Assembly: GCA_907165065.1 (NCBI GenBank)
Contig: OU015523.1
Location: 44,133,702-44,197,701, forward strand
Reading direction: 5' to 3'
Origin: Caprimulgus europaeus
Taxonomy: Eukaryota > Chordata > Aves > Caprimulgiformes > Caprimulgidae
Length of the DNA: 64,000 bases
Part shown: positions 59,170 to 64,000 of the stretch, one piece after another
Layout: each line of letters opens with the position of its first letter
Position numbering within the stretch: position 1 is the stretch's first letter
Translations under genes and position numbers: made by a program
Notes under the pieces: generated by a model
What the model was told of the DNA's origin: nothing
Databases searched by the model: none
The model's input: only the letters and a program-made list of their open reading frames with translations

Positions 59170-62100
59170 AAACAAAGGATGATGGTCAAGCAACAGAATC
59201 TAATCCTCAGTAATATAAATTAAAAGCAATCCATTTAATTAAGAACCATGCTGAATAGAAAGTGAGAAGATACAGACAGGCCCTTGATTTGCTCCTCTGA
59301 TACTGACAGCATCCGAGAAATCTGGTTAAACCTGCTAGAGTCCATGGGAGAGATTTTATTTGGCCTCTTTAAGCCATCCTAAAGGTCACTTGTAAAGCTC
59401 CTACTGATTTGCTTTTGCTCCCCAAATAGTTTTGATTCTATAGCACTACAGCAACACTTACAGCAGTGGAAGTATGAAAGACTTATAAAATTAAGAGTAG
59501 GTTCAGAACTCAGGCTGCAATTCCAGCAGATACTATCTTGTGTACATTTCTTAACAACATTCTTCACTAGCTGATGCTCTGAGGGGGGGGGAAAAAGAAG
59601 GTACACACCCCCCAAATGAATTTTTCACATAGGCAATCACAGGAAATTTGATCCTGTAAAAGCAGCAGCTAGTCAGCTTTACTCTGCAGATGGCATTGCC
59701 TGTAACATTTTTTTGTGCATAAACATGGCATTACTAAATCTCTGTTGGAAATGTTAATTGATTTCAAGAAGACAGATTGCCTCCTGGTCAAGATGTGTAC
59801 TGTCAAAAGAAGAGGAAGGTGTAACCAGCCAAGCAAGTTTTTTTGGTCCTATGGATTTTCATCTTTACACACTTCAGTGCATGAGTACACTTATAAACAT
59901 CACCTACCTCTGTTATACCTGAAAACTTCACAATTTAACAAGTCTCTCTGGAGCCAAAAGTAAAATTGATAATGATGGTAACTTTGTTCAGCCAAGGTTA
60001 AGTCTAAGAAAACAGCTTTGCAATTCATTTTTCAGCACACTGGAATCTGTGGTAATCTTCTGTTATTAGAACTGTATGTAAACATATGCTTCATAACACA
60101 CATTTGGGAAGGAGTTCTTCCCAATATTATAGAGATTGTTTGTGAACTGAAAGAGACAGCAGCACCCAAACTAAGCTTTCTCTCTCAAAGAACTTTATGG
60201 TCAACTGATACTTAATTGTTCAGTAAGGGCAGCACAATTCTATACTAAGAACTGAAAACAGAATAACAACAAATTTTTCAGAGAACATACGCATTTGTGC
60301 ACCTTGTTTCTGCTGCAGAAGTACGTAACAGATCAGGGTAAGCATGAATAGGACACGGGGATGGAGGGAGGCATAGAGAGAGCACATACACGAGCACGCA
60401 CAAGCACAATAAGAAACTGTGCAAGGTTTCAAGAATAATTTTTATTGATAACAGAAGATTGTTCCCAGAACAGTACTGCAATAGTGAAGTTGAGGAAAAT
60501 ACTAGCCAAGCCCAGAAGGCTGCATCAGGGCTGACTCACAAGCAGACCCTGCATGCCAACAACAGGAAGATGGCAACAAGGTTTCAGCTTGTAATACATA
60601 TCAGCCTTTCTCCTGTTAGCCCATCAGGGAAACAGGTTACAGACAGAGGTTTCAAACACAAATTCCAAACAATGAAAAACAGGTAACAGACTCATGGGAG
60701 CTGAAGTAAGCAAGACTGAGGCTAAAGACCATCCCATAACAACAGGTAACAAAAGATGCAAGAACTAGTTTGTCATCACCACCAAAGAGGAACTCCAGAG
60801 ATGTAGCACGGAATTGACAGCTACCTACCCTTGTCCTCCATCCTGCATGATGGAGACACTGCCCAAATCAGATGCTGCCCACATGGGCACACACACACCT
60901 TTATACTTCTAGGAGTGTGGGTATGAAAGAATTGGTGTCACTGAATAGAATAATTCCACTGCATATTCCTGCAAGTATTCACCTTCCCCTCCCATATGAT
61001 TTACACTGCATTTTGTTATAGTAATCTTTCTATGCTGCAGAATTCACAAGGAGGAAGAAAGAAAAAGTTAAAATGGAAAAATGAAACCAGAATTCCATGA
61101 AGTAGGTCATCTTTCATGATGTGCACAGTTAAGGTATTATGTTGTAAGGTGTTAGGATTTAAAAGGGACTTGCATGAAGATTGGTCTAATTTAGCAATCT
61201 AAGCTAAAATAATTCAAGGATAATACAATAAAAATGCAAATACTTTATAAATCCAGAGGGTGTTTTGGTTTTCCCATTCAACTAGAAGAAACTGAAATAG
61301 ATGCCCTTTAGAACTGGAGAAGTTAGCATGCAATTGGACTTTTCTTTATCAAAAACAAGCAGAAGTATCATCAAGCTTATTGTACAGGTCCAACTAAATA
61401 TAGCAAAACAGAAGTATGCATTCTGGAGAGTTTCAGAATTGTAATATATGTATAAGGGACAGACATCATAAAGAATGCTTCCAGTTTTGTGCAAACCTGT
61501 AAACAATCATTTTCAGTTGAAGAAACACTGAGAACTCTGCAGTCTTAACAAAATGGCCTCTATTCTAGAGCTCAGTCTGGCCTCCCACTGTATCCAAAAC
61601 TTTTTGATCACCATACTCTGATGCTAGACTTGTCTAGTCTGTAAGGCTTTTAGGCAAGATCAAAACTCACAAACTGTAAGTGCAATTATTAAGTTCTTTG
61701 CATTGAATTTTACACATTTGTACACATTTCAAACACCTGTAATGTTATAAATGGAAACTACTTCCCTTTTCTCCCCATTTATTGTTATCTATGCTTTGAA
61801 TGAGAAGCAAATACTGCTTCACTGGAGAAGAAGTTACATATTCTAGGAATTTTTGTCCAAAAATAATATATAATTTTCTGTATTTTTTAGGAGGGCATTC
61901 CACCAATTAGGAGTTACACAGAACTGAGTAATCATGGAAAACTAAATTACTTTAACCAGGACACTCAGAAGGACAATTTAATATTTAAAAACACACCATA
62001 ATCTTTACTGATGAAAAAAAATAGGTGTGCCAAGAAGAGTCTATAGCTTTCAGTAAAAGTGAAATGCTGGGAAAGTTTTCACTGTTACTGTCAATATTTT

Positions 62101-64000
62101 ACCTACACTGTCAAATGTTCCTTTTCCAGGACTCTTGGCTTTAAAAAGGCTTTAAATTCACAAAAACAACTAAGAAAAGTTAATGCAATTGGTATATTCA
62201 AGACAATTGAGTATAGTAACATTTTGGATCAACTTGGCTTCTACAAATAATTTTGAAAGCCAGATAGATTATCTAGATCCATTTTTACCATGGTACATTT
62301 AACAATCCACATCAATGACTTCAAAAACTGAAGTGTGCTCTATTTTAGAGTCCTTTCATTTAAACACACAGAGCATTCAGAGATCAGTGATTAACATAGT
62401 GCTCTTAGAGTTGCTCACATGTCCTATAAAAGTTTAAGAAGTCCACAAGAATCCCTCACAGGAAAACAAACTAAAATTTAGAAACAATTTTCTTCGCATC
62501 AATTATGCTACACAGTAATTTTCAATTTGATGACAAGACTAGACTGTAATCCAATATTCAAGCAAGTTCATGCTACTACAGATGTAGTCCTACAATTAAC
62601 CATATGTTTTTCCTTCTCTCATATATTAATTTGCATTAACCATAAATTCCCAAACCTGCATCACTACTTTCCTAATGATCCAAGACCCTACATTTGGTAT
62701 CAAATTCTCATCAATTCCAATTTCTTCTACTGCTGCTTCTAAGAAATACTGCAGTCAGGTTCTTAAATTTTCAGCAGAACATTTTCAACTTTTTGCAAGA
62801 AAGAATAATTTGTATGGGTAGTCTTTCTTTGTGTGCTCATCACATCTACATTTAAAAATAAGATTTTACTTACATGTGCACTAGAATGAGATACAGCACT
62901 ACAAGCTGTTTGCAATTAAGAGGCATTAGGGACAGCCCCAGAACACTGCTGCAGATCTGAGTATGATTCCTGTATTGACACAACTGTAATGATAATCCAT
63001 TTGCAGATGGGAGTATGCAGCAACTACTAAGGAGCATGTTTATTTATTGGCAATATTCCAAGGAAAAGTGTTATTAGCTGCATAAGCAGTAACCCTTCAC
63101 TTAGCCAAACCAGTACCCATAGCAGGGATTCAGGCATCATATTATGTAAAAGACTATCAGAAAGACACATAGTGTCTTTAAGAAACAAAAGGAAAAATGC
63201 AACAGATGTCTGGTTAATCTAGAGCCACTAGAGTGACAAACTGGAATAAACTGTGAGACTAAAAGAAATACTGATCTGAGATACTGTGACTGTAACAAAT
63301 TACTTATCTTTGACTTAATTTAAATTGAAAACCATCAGTAATATATTTCACATATCCTTCCCAAGGAAAGATGAACCAGTCTTGTTATTTTTAACTTGGG
63401 TTTCTATGTCTCCTTCAGTTACTCACATGACTGGAGTATAAGGGTGATCACTTATTTCTCTCCCTCCTGCTTCTTATTTTGAAGATCTGCCGCAGCACCA
63501 GGTCTCTCCACATCCCAGCTTTGTGCTGCATGTAATTCTGTTACTTGATGTTACCATGGCCAAGCCAACTTAAGCCATCACAATCTGTGGCACTTAAAGT
63601 AACACCCTCGCACTGTACTGCTTCAAATTTAACATACCTGAAAAAAATATTAGCATCCCCTTTCCCATCAAGTTAAGTTTCTGCCCTCTAAAACCTTGCT
63701 TTCATCTTTCCCCTGCACCTTCAGTTTCCAAATTAGCTTTGGGGAGAGAGGAATGTCAATTGTGAATACTGAACACTGCCCACATCTGTGCAGGGGTCCT
63801 AACATGACAAGTACAAAGAAGGAAGTAAAGGAACAAGGGACCTTTCATAGAACAGTCTAGACTGTCACAAATGACTCAAAGGGAAATAACACAACTGCAT
63901 ACATAGGAGCAGCACCACTCCATTGATATGGCTACAGACAGACTGACTAATGTGAATCATGGAATTCATTAGATTTAATGCATTTCTTTTCATGCCTGAT

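Larger units (their letters stand above)
43641..64000 (-). other. CDKL5 upstream intron (partial, at least 20.4 kb)
   Basis: This long AT-rich intron runs off the right edge. It contains the two short exact duplications (46245-46274 and 46610-46634), a CR1 3' end (50277-50595), an old CR1 ORF2 segment (about 52850-53960), a TACTAA-rich dyad region (45478-45568), C runs near 53510 and 54990, and a TG/TA microsatellite (59119-59169). No exon with coding potential and splice sites was found. Regions 47000-50000, 55300-59000 and 60000-64000 show nothing assignable. Confidence 0.75.

Overview
This is a eukaryotic, almost certainly avian, genomic window that lies wholly inside one gene on the minus strand: CDKL5 (cyclin-dependent kinase-like 5, a serine/threonine kinase). 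Twelve consecutive coding exons can be placed base by base. Each has an AG acceptor, a GT donor, a continuous reading frame across every intron and strong protein similarity to vertebrate CDKL5. In transcript order they run from right to left: 43640-43595, 40629-40493, 37496-37376, 36175-36116, 29851-29761, 25139-24950, 20314-20234, 15878-15718, 13547-12521, 9173-9068, 6941-6818 and 123-21. Together they give 2,247 coding bases (749 codons), from the ATP-binding lysine exon to the poly-lysine nuclear localisation signal exon of the C-terminal tail. The start codon and glycine-rich loop exons lie beyond the right edge. The last exons, carrying the extreme C-terminus, lie beyond the left edge.

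The avian assignment rests on the repeats. There are three CR1 LINE 3' ends (21939-22187, 37739-38270, 50277-50595), a degraded internal CR1 ORF2 segment (about 52850-53960) and one solo LTR of the avian ERVL-like type (33809-34472). No SINEs of mammalian type are seen. The exact species cannot be fixed from the sequence.

The kinase domain is built by the exons at 43.6-20.2 kb (VAIK lysine, HRD, DFG, TEY activation loop, CDK-like C-lobe). The exon at 15.7-15.9 kb closes the catalytic domain and carries the KRKP nuclear localisation motif. The 1,027-base exon at 12.5-13.5 kb encodes most of the disordered tail, and the exons at 9.1, 6.8 and 0.02 kb continue that tail. More than 95% of the window is AT-rich intron, including over 20 kb of an upstream intron at 43641-64000. 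I saw no second gene, tRNA, CRISPR array or bacterial element.

Most notable for follow-up: a 30-base exact copy of part of the exon at 40493-40629 sits in the upstream intron at 46245-46274, with another 25-base exact intronic copy nearby at 46610-46634. There is a perfect 21-base-arm hairpin at 35132-35175 next to an unexplained GC-rich block beside the LTR. The large tail exon has an in-frame alternative donor that would remove a segment differing strongly from mammals. I found no convincing evidence of a previously undescribed biological system.
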